From positions 1 through 64,000 of the forward strand of contig JAMFTG010000140.1 in NCBI GenBank assembly GCA_023974075.1: 64,000 bases of DNA. The letters run 5' to 3'. This document shows positions 21,031 to 34,500 of the stretch, piece by piece; the stretch's first letter is position 1; the number at the start of each line of letters is the position of its first letter. This stretch comes from Chaenocephalus aceratus. Its lineage: Eukaryota; Chordata; Actinopteri; Perciformes; Channichthyidae. Position numbers and translations under genes: made by a program. The notes beneath the pieces were generated by a model. That model was given only the letters and a program-made list of their open reading frames with translations, made no database searches and was not told the DNA's origin.

Positions 21031-21787
21031 TGAACAGGAGAAAATAATGAAGCCGAGGGAAAGTTGCTGCCGTTTGTGTGGTTGTCCTAGCCAGAATTTA
21101 TTAAACACATTAATAAATTCACTTACAAGTTATATCTGTTCTCTATTTATCTAATCATTCTCTGGTTTGACGCCACATGTATCTCTGCGTTGTGTTGTGT
21201 GGTCGAATGAATATGGCTTCCTTCTTGCCAACCAGGTTTATTATCTGTGCAAACAGAATATAATGAAATGGCTTCACCAGCTTTCTACCTCAATACTTCT
21301 CCTCAGTGAGACCTGAAGCTAACTGAGAATCTAAAAATACATTTAGCCAATCAAAATAACTATGTCTGACATATTTTGTCCAAAATTCACATAAATCCAC
21401 ATGCCATATTATGACTTTCATGAAAGGTTAAAGCCTTTTTCATTTACAGTATAATACAGTGATAACAGATAACACACACAACCCGACTGTACTCACTTTA
21501 ACCTGGCTGTTGTACAGGCAGCGTCTATCATTATTCCAACCCAGTTTAGATCCCAATTCCGCATTACGCAAGCATCGACGCGGCTTACGTCACAGCATCA
21601 ACCTGGCGTTACATCCCTATGGTTACATCACTGCCTCACGCGGCACACCCGCAAAATCTGAATCTGCGGCACACCCGCGAAATCTGAATCTGTACATCTG
21701 TGTGTACACATGAATAAATACATGTGTGAGTACATATAAGTGTGTGTTTATATGTTTATAAATGAATAAATGTGTGTGTATATATAT
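21031..21787. other. Unassigned DNA with parts duplicated at 24.2-24.7 kb
   Basis: 21,020-21,085 resembles 24,582-24,650 in direct orientation (CTGTTGAACAGGAGAAA, GAGGGAAAGTTGCTGCC). About 21,506-21,572 resembles 24,188-24,258 in inverted orientation (CCAACCCAGTTTA, CCGCATTACGCAAG). An 84-codon frame at 21,459 has no recognisable domain. The segments may be inner parts of the Harbinger relic. Confidence 0.5.
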
Positions 21788-22756
<969 letters not shown>

Positions 22757-22847
22757 ATATATATATATATATATATATTATATACAACAGTATCATTAAA
22801 TAATGCTGTGTGTATATAAATGAATGAATACATCTGTGTATATTTAT

Positions 22848-23749
22848 TAGGGATGCTCCGATCGCCAATTTCAGGGCCGGTCGCTGGAATCAGTATCGGC
22901 CGATACGATGAGTTTTAAACATCACTTTAAATGGAAGATTTAAAGTGATGTTTAAAACTCAGTTAATGGGGCTCATTCACTGGAGCTTCCACAAACAACA
23001 ATCAACTTAATTATTACATTCAAATTATGTACATTATTCAAGTTTACATTCACTTTGGATAATAACATGGGAGAAATTAGCGGAAGCGCTCTCTTTTCCT
23101 CTCTCCCTCTCCTGACAGCCTGTCAGTATCTCATGCAGCTCACTGATCCAGTAATGAGTGACCCGACAATGAAGAATACATATATTTATAATAACTAGTT
23201 TAGCTTGTTCCAGAGGTAGATAAAATAGCTAAGTGTGTTAGGTCTAACTCTTACGGTACTTCCACACAGCAGCTTTTCAAAAATCTTGGAGCTGGGCGTG
23301 TCTGAAAGCTTGGAGATTTTTTGCGAGCAACGCGACCAACAACCAATCACATGAATCTCCCGCCCCTGACATACAAAGCAAAAAACCCCGGGGATTTTAT
23401 GCGAGCAATATATATATATATATATATATAAACTCCCCAAACAGGCGAAAACCTACCAGTTTCACCCACTGTCTCTGCCACCTCCCTCCATGCCTGGTTC
23501 CTCCGGTTTGTATCCCGTTAATAGTTCTGGTCGAAAAGAACCGGGTGATTTGCTACCGTAATTTCTCGTTTGGAATATGAGGAAATGAACTGCGGTCTGG
23601 TTCTCACTGTGTGTGTGTTTTGCTGCGCTTACCAGTCCGGCGGGCGGAGCTGCAGGATTTCTGCTTCACACACGTTGCATACCACTATTTTACTTTCTTT
23701 TTCGGACACCTTAAAATAATGCGATGACCGATCGATCAGAGCATCCCTA
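22848..23749. mobile_element. hAT non-autonomous element (TAGGGATGCTCCGATCG ends) with 8-bp duplication
   Basis: Left end TAGGGATGCTCCGATCGCC, right end CGATCAGAGCATCCCTA. The 8-bp target duplication ATATTTAT is exact at 22,840-22,847 and 23,750-23,757. Inside is a 20-bp inverted motif (AAACATCACTTTAAATGGAA and its complement near 22,918-22,960) and an (AT)n tract at 23,407. No transposase. Confidence 0.9.
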
Positions 23750-23757
23750 ATATTTAT

Positions 23758-24857
23758 GAATAAATAAATGTGTGAGTATAAGTGTGTGTGTATATGAATA
23801 CATGTATATATAAAATAGTATCATTAAATAAATATATATATATATATATAAAATAGTATCATTAAATAATGATGTCAGATAAATGAAGTACACAGTAATA
23901 GTCAAGGTTATATTCAATATTCTGCACTTACACCAGCTGATAAGATATTTAAAACGTCTTTTGTTTATCCTGAAAACGACATTTGAGAATACACAAAGGC
24001 TATTTATAGATGATTAAACACCAGTAATACAATCTCAGGACTCTTCGATATGGCTTTGATTACAGGATCGTTTACTTTCAGTCAACAAATCCTTTGGAAA
24101 GACAAAAAACAACTATTCAATATCCTGCTTTACCGCGACGGCTATAACTACCGAAGAAGAAGTCTATGACGCTATCGCGTAGAGCTACGTTCTTGCGTAA
24201 TGCGGAAGTGGGCGTGGTTAAATATAAACTGGGTTGGAATAACGATAGACGCGTACAGGCACAATATTAGCATAGCATTAGCGCTTTAGCATTTAAATAA
24301 TATGAACAATTATGACCTCAGACCAGCATTTCACATATTTATACAAACAGAATAAACTTGAAATGTAAGCCAGACTAGTGCACGGGACACATAGTAACAT
24401 AGTAGAGGGCTACATTATTCAGGGAGCAACAGCCTGTGTTAAAGAAGCTAGCGGACGCCATTAGCCATTAGCCACACGCTAGTGGCGTAGCTCACAGAAT
24501 GACATTAAAGTTAACTACACATACAACAGTTTCAAACACACTTCTTAGATCGAAATATGACATAATCTGTGTACACACTATTAACCTGTTGAACAGGAGA
24601 AATGAATGAAGCAGAGGGAAAGTTGCTGCCATGTGTCTGTCGTCTTCTTCTTCTTCTCTCGGACCATGCCGTTTCTCTAATGCTAAACCGGAAGTGAGGC
24701 TAAGGACGGCGAACTTAAAGATAACAATACCATTAGCACTCCTAGTGGTGACTTTATGAACTGCAAACAAATTACAACATAAAATGCCTTTAAGGCAGCA
24801 CACTGTTTGAAGCGCTGCATAGTATATAAACTAACGTTACACACGGCAACGACATTA
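23758..24857. other. A+T-rich interior of the Harbinger relic region
   Basis: Contains (AT)n tracts near 23,833, the partner segments of the 21.0-21.6 kb duplications, a (CTT)n run near 24,645 and no supportable exon. Confidence 0.4.
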
Positions 24858-24899
24858 ACTGCAAACAGTCATGACTTGTGTGAAGTGTAACATTAAACA

Positions 24900-25075
24900 A
24901 TATATTAACATATTAAATACAACATTTATGACACCACTCGTTCCACTCAGTAACCCTCTTTGTTCTAAGACATGTGATAGTCTATACACTATCATCTTCT
25001 CCATCCATTTACACAAGTGTGATGTTAATGCTATGGGTCTGTAGTTACTGCCCATGATTAAGTACGTAAAATATG
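24900..25075 (-). mobile_element. Fragment of a LINE reverse transcriptase
   Basis: The - strand frame contains 'NYRPIALTSHLCKWMEKMI', the conserved finger/palm motif of non-LTR reverse transcriptases (NYRPIxLxS). Only about 40-50 residues are recognisable, and both ends run into unrelated sequence. Confidence 0.75.
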
Positions 25076-25244
25076 CGCACTTCGACCATGCACTGCGTGG
25101 GTGTAAAATTACTACAATCTGCTTGTAGAGTAACTTTACCATTCAATCTCGTCCAACTGATCTTGCAGCTGTCACTCCTCGGCTCTTGGTAGTTCAGGCA
25201 TTTATCAAACCTGGCAACTCCGGGCTTCCTTGCAGCTGTCAATC

Positions 25245-25438
25245 AAAGTCCAATGGCTCCGCCCCAAAGTGCCAGAAACGTTTCACGCGCATAGACAGAC
25301 TCCGCGAGGCTGACACTCCCGCGAGCGAGCAAGAGGGCTGTCTCGCATTTACGTGCGCATTTTATGCGCACGTAAAAGCACATTTTCCGCTCGTGAGTAG
25401 CTTGTTTTACGCGCTAGAATATTGACCCAAATCTGAAA
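25245..25438. repeat. GC-rich dispersed repeat, copy c
   Basis: Begins TGGCTCCGCCCCAAAGTG and includes 'AGACAGACTCCGCGAGGCTG' and 'CGAGCAAGAGGGCTGTCTC', then the reversed landmarks of copies a and b. It ends 27 bp before the tandem duplication breakpoint at 25,466. Confidence 0.8.
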
Positions 25439-26334
25439 CCGCAGAGATCGTTTGTGTGGAGGTGGAGACCGCACAACCAGTGGCGTTTCTATATGTACAA
25501 AAGTGGTGGGGCACAACAAACTTAGATGTCTATATATATAAGCTTCTGCAGTGAGGTTCATGGCTGGTGAGGCACTGCCACTGACTCTTCAGGTTTACAA
25601 AATATTATATTTTGACCTAAATCAAAATATAATATTATTTTCAAAAGCTTTTTTTGTCTGATGCTTCAATTAATTTTAAACAGACAGTTCAACAAAAGGA
25701 TAGCCAAAAAAATGTAATTTTATCATTTAAATATTAAATTGTTCTCTCTTAGTAAGATCCCATTTTCAATAAAATTGCAGTCTTACCTTGACATGAAGAT
25801 GAAGTCCTTCTGGACAAAAATTGCTATTACTTTTTTGTAAAAGTCCTCCTTATCTTCTTGTAGTTTCAAAAGTCTATCATAAATCTAATCTAATCAATAG
25901 ATTTATGATTCGAAATTATAAAAGTAGGGTAGACATGTGGATATTATCCGGCTGCACAAAACGTGCATTTATCTAACAGGTTTGTTTCCCACAGATCTTA
26001 TTTTGAGCTATTTTCTAAAATCCTATGGAGAAATCTCATTGCTTTTAGGTAGAGGGAAGCCATGCGCCTTCCGGGTTTTAGGACGCGTCACTGCAGCTCT
26101 CTCGTCTCCTCTTCATACACCACACTTTTCGCGGCACACATACTTACAGCCAATCAGCTCTGAATGATGTGAGATGACGTATGGTGGGGATGGCAGCACT
26201 ATGCCCCTATGGTCATTATTTTATATTACTTTATAATACTCTGAGCATGCGCAGTGTAGTTTTTACAGTCACCATTGACTTAAACAGGGAGAGGGAGGGG
26301 CAGGATCGGGTTTTGTCCCACATGGCTCTAAACA

Positions 26335-26373
26335 GCTCAATAGGCACACACTGACAGTGTGTGCCTATTGAGC
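26335..26373. repeat. Perfect 19-bp-arm hairpin
   Basis: GCTCAATAGGCACACACTG, one A, then its exact reverse complement. Present again at 29,648-29,686 in the second duplicate. No flanking T-run is seen on the 3' side to suggest a terminator. It could form a small RNA-type stem or a cruciform. Confidence 0.95.
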
Positions 26374-26703
26374 AGTGTGACACTGTAGACACTAATTAGA
26401 AGAACACAGACTAAAACAGCAATGTACAGACGAATCAGATGATTAAACATGATCTTAAAATATATTTTATATATTTTTTTATTTATTTTTTGCATTTTTT
26501 TGTAATCATTATTTTTAATACTTTCTGCTGACACTAGGTGGGGCTGTTTTCAATAAAATAGGCTATAAAACGGCCTGATGAAAATATGTGGTCACAATGG
26601 GAGCTTATTGAAATGCAATTGCAAAAAAACAGCGTTCATATTACAGATATACAGGGCTATGTTGTTTATTATGTGATTGCGGTTAAGTCGTCCACCGATA
26701 TCT

Positions 26704-27022
26704 TCACAGATGCCAGGAGGATTTCGCTGCTTCTTCTTGTGTTGGGAAGTGAATATAATTCCTAAGGCGGCGCTGGAGAGCCAAGAAAACTTGTCTAATA
26801 GCCCGACATGCAGTTGTGCGATGAACATTAATCATGTCTCCCACAGTATTAAATTCAAATCTGAGCACAATCAGCGCCTGCAAGGTTGGGGAGAGCGCAG
26901 CGTTTCTGTCTAATCCGTTCTGTTGTTGAGGGGAGATCTCCTCGATTAAATCAAAAAGGGCTTGTCTGCCGAAACGAAACCTCTCTATCAGCTCACTGAA
27001 TAGATGTCTAGTGGGTTTGTTC
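26704..27022 (-). pseudogene. N-terminal fragment of a Harbinger (HARBI1-like) transposase, unit 1
   Basis: An open - strand run of about 105 codons without a start codon reads 'RHLFSELIERFRFGRQALFD', then 'QALIVLRFEFNTVGDMINVH' and 'TTACRAIRQVFLALQ'. This is the helical N-terminal DNA-binding region that precedes the DDE nuclease in HARBI1-like proteins. It stops at 26,704, before any catalytic residues. Confidence 0.75.
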
Positions 27023-27522
27023 GATCACGGACGACTCTTTCTCTTCTTAATGCCCTTTCGTTGTTACAACATGTAAACAAGACGCACGGCACTGCCATAG
27101 TTATTTTCCTTCTTGCCTGTTTTACGTTACTATGGATACTAGTCTGTCTTTCCTATTTACGCCTGTTCCATACTAGGCGTACAAGTTACACCCGGGCGCA
27201 ACGCATACAGGGCTTAAGTCTAAGTGGTGCACTAGTCATAACTTTAGTTTGGTCTTAACCTTCGGTTCTACGTCGGACGTAGAGTTAGACCCAGTTTACG
27301 CTCAGCTGGTGCACTCCACTCAGGAGTGTCAACCTGGCTATTATCGTTATGCAAGAAAACTAATGCGATAAATGTTTGAACAGAAAAAAGGTGCACCCTG
27401 TTTTTAAACAAAGCTACTCAGTCACACCCATCCAAACAATTGATAACCGGTAAAACTGTTTACCACAGAAACAAAACCAAACAGAAAAAATAACAAAAAG
27501 CTGGCTGTACAACACATAGAGC

Positions 27523-28086
27523 CAGGGGAGCCCAACCGGTCGATCGCGATCGACCAGATTCCCAGTCGATCGCTAGATGTGTCTAAAAATAGAACAACAA
27601 CATTCTGTTTTATCGTTAATGTCCTGTAACATAATCTTCCTGTGCCAGAATAATGCACTTGAAGGCATCAAAGCTTTGTGATTGGCCGGCGTGACCCCAT
27701 GTGTCGGGGCATGGCTTGTGGGCAGTGGGCACTATTTCGCTGACCACATTATTATTATTAATTATGGCAGAAGCAAAAAAGCCCAAAATATATAATGTTC
27801 ACTCCGAGTGGGAGGATGATTATTTTTGTATCTATTCCAATTCAGAGTCCATCTGTCTCATCTGCAATGCGAGCGTGGCTTTATCGAAGAAGGGTAATTT
27901 AGCAGCGGCATTTCAAAACAGTGCACAAATGCTACGAGACGGAATTCCCTCCTGATTCTGCCCTACGCTCCCAAAAGGGGAGGGGCCCGAAAGGACAGCT
28001 AAATGCACAGCAGTCCATTTTCACCAGGCCCAACAACAAGAGCAAGGCTGCTGCCAGAGCATCTTATCGTGTCAGTCACGTTCTGG
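27523..28086 (+). mobile_element. 5' end of a hAT (Charlie-like) transposon with transposase fragment, unit 1
   Basis: The terminus CAGGGGAGCCCAACC (27,523) is followed by an 18-bp palindrome (27,538-27,555). An ATG at 27,764 opens 'MAEAKKPKIYNVHSEWEDDY' with a C-x2-C (CLIC) BED-like finger, as in hAT/Charlie-derived proteins such as GTF2IRD2. After 'ASVALSKKGN' the frame shifts, and homologous residues continue as 'HKCYETEFPPDSALRSQK' in another frame to about 28,086. Direct repeats (TGGCCGGCGTGACCCCATGT) flank the coding part at about 27,684 and 28,085. No catalytic core is present. Confidence 0.7.
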
Positions 28087-28278
28087 CCGGCGTGACCCCA
28101 TGTGTCGGGGCGGGGCTGGTGAGCAGTGGGCACCAGCGCCATATAGACTGAGAGTCACGTCATCTCCGTTCACTCCAATGGACCACTTTTTTACAGCAAT
28201 GGCGGATCGTGGAGCCTCTCAATCGTTCCCCGGAAGTTAGCGCCAGGCTAGCAGAGCTGTAGAGTTGCAGCATAATAC

Positions 28279-28778
28279 TAATAATAATAATAATAATAAT
28301 AATGGGTTCCATTTATAAAGCACTTCATATTTGATTTCAAATCCCGAAGTGCTACAAGTAGTGAGCATGAACAGTATAAATAAACATTACACAACACGTT
28401 AGAATTAATAAAAAGCAATAAAAAATAAAAAATAAATAAAAGGGTGATAAAAAGGTCTAGGCAAAGGCTCTTTTGAAGAGATGGGTTTTGAGGCCATTTT
28501 TAAAAGCCTCCACGGTCTGTGGTGCTCTTATTTGGTCGGGGAGAGCATTCCACAGACTGGGAGCAGCCGAGCAGAAGGCCCGGTCTCCCATAGTACGGAG
28601 CTTGGTCCTGGGGGGTTTGAGGAAGTTGGAGTTGCTGGAGCTGGTGGTCCGCAAGCAGGTATGGGGGGTGAGGAGTTCCTTGAGGTAGGGAGGGGCAGTT
28701 CCATGGATACACTGGTGGGTGAGGACGGAGACCTTGAATTCGATCCTCAGTTCCACGGGGAGCCAGTGTAGTGCTTTA
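28279..28778 (-). mobile_element. Truncated 3' end of L2-like LINE, unit 1
   Basis: The - strand frame ends 'AFKNGLKTHLFKRAFA' and is followed by a 3' UTR and an (ATT)n tail (28,279-28,304). The 5' side is cut exactly at the duplication breakpoint, so only about the last 110 codons of ORF2 remain. Confidence 0.9.
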
Positions 28779-30016
28779 AGACCGCACAACCAGTGGCGTT
28801 TCTATATGTACAAAAGTGGTGGGGCACAACAAACTTAGATGTCTATATATATAAGCTTCTGCAGTGAGGTTCATGGCTGGTGAGGCACTGCCACTGACTC
28901 TTCAGGTTTACAAAATATTATATTTTGACCTAAATCAAAATATAATATTATTTTCAAAAGCTTTTTTTGTCTGATGCTTCAATTAATTTTAAACAGACAG
29001 TTCAACAAAAGGATAGCCAAAAAAATGTAATTTTATCATTTAAATATTAAATTGTTCTCTCTTAGTAAGATCCCATTTTCAATAAAATTGCAGTCTTACC
29101 TTGACATGAAGATGAAGTCCTTCTGGACAAAAATTGCTATTACTTTTTTGTAAAAGTCCTCCTTATCTTCTTGTAGTTTCAAAAGTCTATCATAAATCTA
29201 ATCTAATCAATAGATTTATGATTCGAAATTATAAAAGTAGGGTAGACATGTGGATATTATCCGGCTGCACAAAACGTGCATTTATCTAACAGGTTTGTTT
29301 CCCACAGATCTTATTTTGAGCTATTTTCTAAAATCCTATGGAGAAATCTCATTGCTTTTAGGTAGAGGGAAGCCATGCGCCTTCCGGGTTTTAGGACGCG
29401 TCACTGCAGCTCTCTCGTCTCCTCTTCATACACCACACTTTTCGCGGCACACATACTTACAGCCAATCAGCTCTGAATGATGTGAGATGACGTATTGTGG
29501 GGATGGCAGCACTATGCCCCTATGGTCATTATTTTATATTACTTTATAATACTCTGAGCATGCGCAGTGTAGTTTTTACAGTCACCATTGACTTAAACAG
29601 GGAGAGGGAGGGGCAGGATCGGGTTTTGTCCCACATGGCTCTAAACAGCTCAATAGGCACACACTGACAGTGTGTGCCTATTGAGCAGTGTGACACTGTA
29701 GACACTAATTAGAAGAACACAGACTAAAACAGCAATGTACAGACGAATCAGATGATTAAACATGATCTTAAAATATATTTTATATATTTTTTTATTTATT
29801 TTTTGCATTTTTTTGTAATCATTATTTTTAATACTTTCTGCTGACACTAGGTGGGGCTGTTTTCAATAAAATAGGCTATAAAACGGCCTGATGAAAATAT
29901 GTGGTCACAATGGGAGCTTATTGAAATGCAATTGCAAAAAAACAGCGTTCATATTACAGATATACAGGGCTATGTTGTTTATTATGTGATTGCGGTTAAG
30001 TCGTCCACCGATATCT

Positions 30017-30335
30017 TCACAGATGCCAGGAGGATTTCGCTGCTTCTTCTTGTGTTGGGAAGTGAATATAATTCCTAAGGCGGCGCTGGAGAGCCAAGAA
30101 AACTTGTCTAATAGCCCGACATGCAGTTGTGCGATGAACATTAATCATGTCTCCCACAGTATTAAATTCAAATCTGAGCACAATCAGCGCCTGCAAGGTT
30201 GGGGAGAGCGCAGCGTTTCTGTCTAATCCGTTCTGTTGTTGAGGGGAGATCTCCTCGATTAAATCAAAAAGGGCTTGTCTGCCGAAACGAAACCTCTCTA
30301 TCAGCTCACTGAATAGATGTCTAGTGGGTTTGTTC
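30017..30335 (-). pseudogene. N-terminal fragment of a Harbinger (HARBI1-like) transposase, unit 2
   Basis: Identical copy of the fragment at 26,704-27,022, created by the tandem duplication. It has the same premature stop. Confidence 0.75.
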
Positions 30336-30835
30336 GATCACGGACGACTCTTTCTCTTCTTAATGCCCTTTCGTTGTTACAACATGTAAACAAGACGCAC
30401 GGCACTGCCATAGTTATTTTCCTTCTTGCCTGTTTTACGTTACTATGGATACTAGTCTGTCTTTCCTATTTACGCCTGTTCCATACTAGGCGTACAAGTT
30501 ACACCCGGGCGCAACGCATACAGGGCTTAAGTCTAAGTGGTGCACTAGTCATAACTTTAGTTTGGTCTTAACCTTCGGTTCTACGTCGGACGTAGAGTTA
30601 GACCCAGTTTACGCTCAGCTGGTGCACTCCACTCAGGAGTGTCAACCTGGCTATTATCGTTATGCAAGAAAACTAATGCGATAAATGTTTGAACAGAAAA
30701 AAGGTGCACCCTGTTTTTAAACAAAGCTACTCAGTCACACCCATCCAAACAATTGATAACCGGTAAAACTGTTTACCACAGAAACAAAACCAAACAGAAA
30801 AAATAACAAAAAGCTGGCTGTACAACACATAGAGC

Positions 30836-31399
30836 CAGGGGAGCCCAACCGGTCGATCGCGATCGACCAGATTCCCAGTCGATCGCTAGATGTGTCTAAA
30901 AATAGAACAACAACATTCTGTTTTATCGTTAATGTCCTGTAACATAATCTTCCTGTGCCAGAATAATGCACTTGAAGGCATCAAAGCTTTGTGATTGGCC
31001 GGCGTGACCCCATGTGTCGGGGCATGGCTTGTGGGCAGTGGGCACTATTTCGCTGACCACATTATTATTATTAATTATGGCAGAAGCAAAAAAGCCCAAA
31101 ATATATAATGTTCACTCCGAGTGGGAGGATGATTATTTTTGTATCTATTCCAATTCAGAGTCCATCTGTCTCATCTGCAATGCGAGCGTGGCTTTATCGA
31201 AGAAGGGTAATTTAGCAGCGGCATTTCAAAACAGTGCACAAATGCTACGAGACGGAATTCCCTCCTGATTCTGCCCTACGCTCCCAAAAGGGGAGGGGCC
31301 CGAAAGGACAGCTAAATGCACAGCAGTCCATTTTCACCAGGCCCAACAACAAGAGCAAGGCTGCTGCCAGAGCATCTTATCGTGTCAGTCACGTTCTGG
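30836..31399 (+). mobile_element. 5' end of a hAT (Charlie-like) transposon, unit 2
   Basis: Tandem-duplicate copy of 27,523-28,086, with the same frame break and the same flanking direct repeats at about 30,997 and 31,398. Confidence 0.7.
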
Positions 31400-31591
31400 C
31401 CGGCGTGACCCCATGTGTCGGGGCGGGGCTGGTGAGCAGTGGGCACCAGCGCCATATAGACTGAGAGTCACGTCATCTCCGTTCACTCCAATGGACCACT
31501 TTTTTACAGCAATGGCGGATCGTGGAGCCTCTCAATCGTTCCCCGGAAGTTAGCGCCAGGCTAGCAGAGCTGTAGAGTTGCAGCATAATAC

Positions 31592-34500
31592 TAATAATAA
31601 TAATAATAATAATAATGGGTTCCATTTATAAAGCACTTCATATTTGATTTCAAATCCCGAAGTGCTACAAGTAGTGAGCATGAACAGTATAAATAAACAT
31701 TACACAACACGTTAGAATTAATAAAAAGCAATAAAAAATAAAAAATAAATAAAAGGGTGATAAAAAGGTCTAGGCAAAGGCTCTTTTGAAGAGATGGGTT
31801 TTGAGGCCATTTTTAAAAGCCTCCACGGTCTGTGGTGCTCTTATTTGGTCGGGGAGAGCATTCCACAGACTGGGAGCAGCCGAGCAGAAGGCCCGGTCTC
31901 CCATAGTACGGAGCTTGGTCCTGGGGGGTTTGAGGAAGTTGGAGTTGCTGGAGCTGGTGGTCCGCAAGCAGGTATGGGGGGTGAGGAGTTCCTTGAGGTA
32001 GGGAGGGGCAGTTCCATGGATACACTGGTGGGTGAGGACGGAGACCTTGAATTCGATCCTCAGTTCCACGGGGAGCCAGTGTAGTGCTTTAAGGATGGGG
32101 GTGATGTGATCATATTTGCGCACCCTCATCAGGATCCTAGCAGCGCTGTTCTGAATGTATTGGGGCTTCTGGATGCTTTTGTTAGGGATCCCGATGAGGA
32201 GTGCATTGCAGTAGTCCAGCCTGGAGGAGACAAAGGTGTGGACCAGCTTTTCGGCGTCAGACAGAGTGAGTGTGGGGCGGAGTTTGGCGATGTTCCTGAG
32301 GTGATAAAAGGAGTTCTTGCACAGCTGTTTAATGTGTGCCTCAAAGGTCAGATGGGCGTCCATTTGAACACCCAGGTTGGTGACTATTGAGGAGAGGGTA
32401 ATGTCCTGGCCCGGAGAAGGTGATGGTGGTGATGGTGGATGACCGAACCTGGTGTGGGGTGCCAACTATAATGGCTTCGGTCTTGGAGCTGTTGAGTTTC
32501 AGGAAGTTTTGCTTCATCCACGCCTGTATCTCTCCAGGCAGGCAGTGAGTGTGGGTGAAGGCAGGGCTGCAAAGGAGGTAGGGTTGATCCTGAGGTATAG
32601 TTGGGTGTCATCAGAGTAGCAATGGAATGATACTCCATGTCGGCTGATGATAGAGCCAAGGGGGAGCATGTAGAGTGTGAAGAGGGTGGGGCCGAGAACT
32701 GATCCTTGAGGGACACCACAGGTGACGTTGTGGGTACCCGACTCTGCCTCGCCCAAGGAGACGTACTCTGTTCTCCCGGTGAGGTATGATCTGAACCAGT
32801 CAAGAGGAGAGTCAGAGAGTCCGATGGTGGAGTGCAGACGATGGAGGAGGATGCCGTGATCGACGGTGTCGAAAGCTGCAGTGAGATCGAGGAGGATGAG
32901 GAGAGAGGGAGAGCCAGCATCAGCCGTCATCAGCAGGTCATTGGTGACCCTGACCAGGGCAGTTTCTGTGCTGTGGCCTGAGCGGTAACCAGACTGGAAC
33001 TTCTCAAATAAGTTGTTTAGGTGGTCCTGGAGCTGAGCAGCAACTAGTTTTTCCAGCACTTTTGATAGAAAACGAGGGTTGGAAATGGGTCTGTAGTTGG
33101 CCAGGACTCCCGGGTCAAGGGAGGGTTTTTTGAGTCGAGGTTTGATGACAGCAGTTTTTAGGGCAGAGGGGACATGGCCAGCCTGGAGTGAGAGGTTTAC
33201 GATCTTAGTGATCATGGGGCTCATGGTACGATTTTACAAGAGCTGATGGAAGTGGGTCCAGGACACAGGTGGAGGGCTTCATCCTCCTAACAATGCCCTC
33301 AACCTCTTGCTGAGAGATGTCCGTGAAACAGCGAAGAGGCTGGGTTGTCCCAGGCTGTGGTTCAGCAGTTGTAACTGGAGGTGCAGAGGGGCTAGAGATG
33401 AGGGAGCGGATAGTATCAACTTTGTTAGTGAAGAAGGCGGCAAAGTTGCTACACTGCTTCTCAGTGGAGTCGGAGTGTAGAGGACTTTGGGGTTTGAGGA
33501 GGTGGTTTATGGTGGAGAAGAGTTGCTTGGAGTTTCCAGTACTGTTGTTGATGAGGGAGGAGTAGTACTGGGACCGTGCATCTCTGAGGGACTGTGCGTA
33601 GGCCTTCTGGTGTTCACGATAGGCTAACCGGTGAACAGTGAGTCCTGAGGCCTTGATGACCAGGTCGAGCGTGTGGCCCTTGGCGTGTGTGGGGACATTA
33701 ACATTCTGTGTCAGATTGAGGCAGTCCAGAAGTAGCAGAAACTCAGTGCCAAAGTGGCAGGAGGGGGAGTCGACGTGAATATTAAAATCTCCAAGTATGA
33801 TAATATTGGCAGAGGTTGTGCATAGCGTAGTGAGAAGGTCTTGTATCTCTGGGATGAAAGCTGAGTTGGGTTTGGGTGGCCGGTAGATCAGAAGTATTGT
33901 CAGGGCGAAGGGGGGTTTACATTTAAATGCACAGCATTCAAAAGAGGACAATACAGGCAAGGGCAGGAGTGACAGTTCCAATTCCTTTCGGTAGATGACA
34001 GCTAGGCCTCCACCACGACCAGTGCTGCGGGCTTTCTCCAAGTAGCTGTAGCCAGGAGGGCAAGCTTAATTGAGGGTGGAGTAAACCTCTGGTTGATGCC
34101 AGGTTTCCGTGAGGCACATGAAGTCCATTTTCTCATCGGTGATGTGGTCATGAATGAAGGATGCTTTATTACTGAGGGATTGTGTATTCAGAAGTTCTAT
34201 TTTGGCTTTGAAAGATGTGTTGAATCTGTGTAGGGGCCGGAGTAGGCTGTAATCCACTCCACGTTGTCCAGACTCCTTCGTGTGTGGCGGTCTCGCGATG
34301 CTCGCCGTGTATTCATGCAGCGGTCTCGCGATGTTTCTGGAGCAATTTGACCCCGCCATGAACGTGCTCTGATGACGCGGCAGATGTGCGACATGACGGC
34401 AGACAGAGCAGTGTTGCCAACTTGGCGATTTTCTCGTTAAATTTGTCGGCTTTCCAAACCCTCCGGCTACTTATTTGTGTCAAAAGCGACTAACGACTAA

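Larger units (their letters stand above)
25466..28778. repeat. 3,313-bp tandem duplication, unit 1
   Basis: Every landmark in this unit recurs exactly 3,313 bp further on. The sequence starting AGACCGCACAACCAGTGGCG at 25,466 recurs at 28,779. The single difference I noticed is G at 26,183 versus T at 29,496. The unit contains the right end of the Harbinger relic, a hAT transposase fragment and the 3' end of an L2-like LINE that is cut off at 28,778. Confidence 0.97.
28779..32091. repeat. 3,313-bp tandem duplication, unit 2
   Basis: Head-to-tail copy of 25,466-28,778. The shared AG dinucleotide at each junction (25,466-25,467, 28,779-28,780, 32,092-32,093) is a 2-bp microhomology at the breakpoint. 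On the right, unit 2 runs on into the intact body of the LINE, so its right flank is ancestral, while unit 1 keeps the ancestral left flank. Confidence 0.97.

Noticed and set aside
25937..27955. Matching sets of 60-110-codon frames repeated 3,313 bp apart, as a possible paralogous gene cluster
   Set aside because: The identical spacing and sequence come from the tandem DNA duplication. The frames carry no domains except transposon fragments.
31770..34359. Possible host genes of 80-280 codons on the - strand
   Set aside because: The conserved reverse transcriptase and endonuclease motifs show they are pieces of one LINE.
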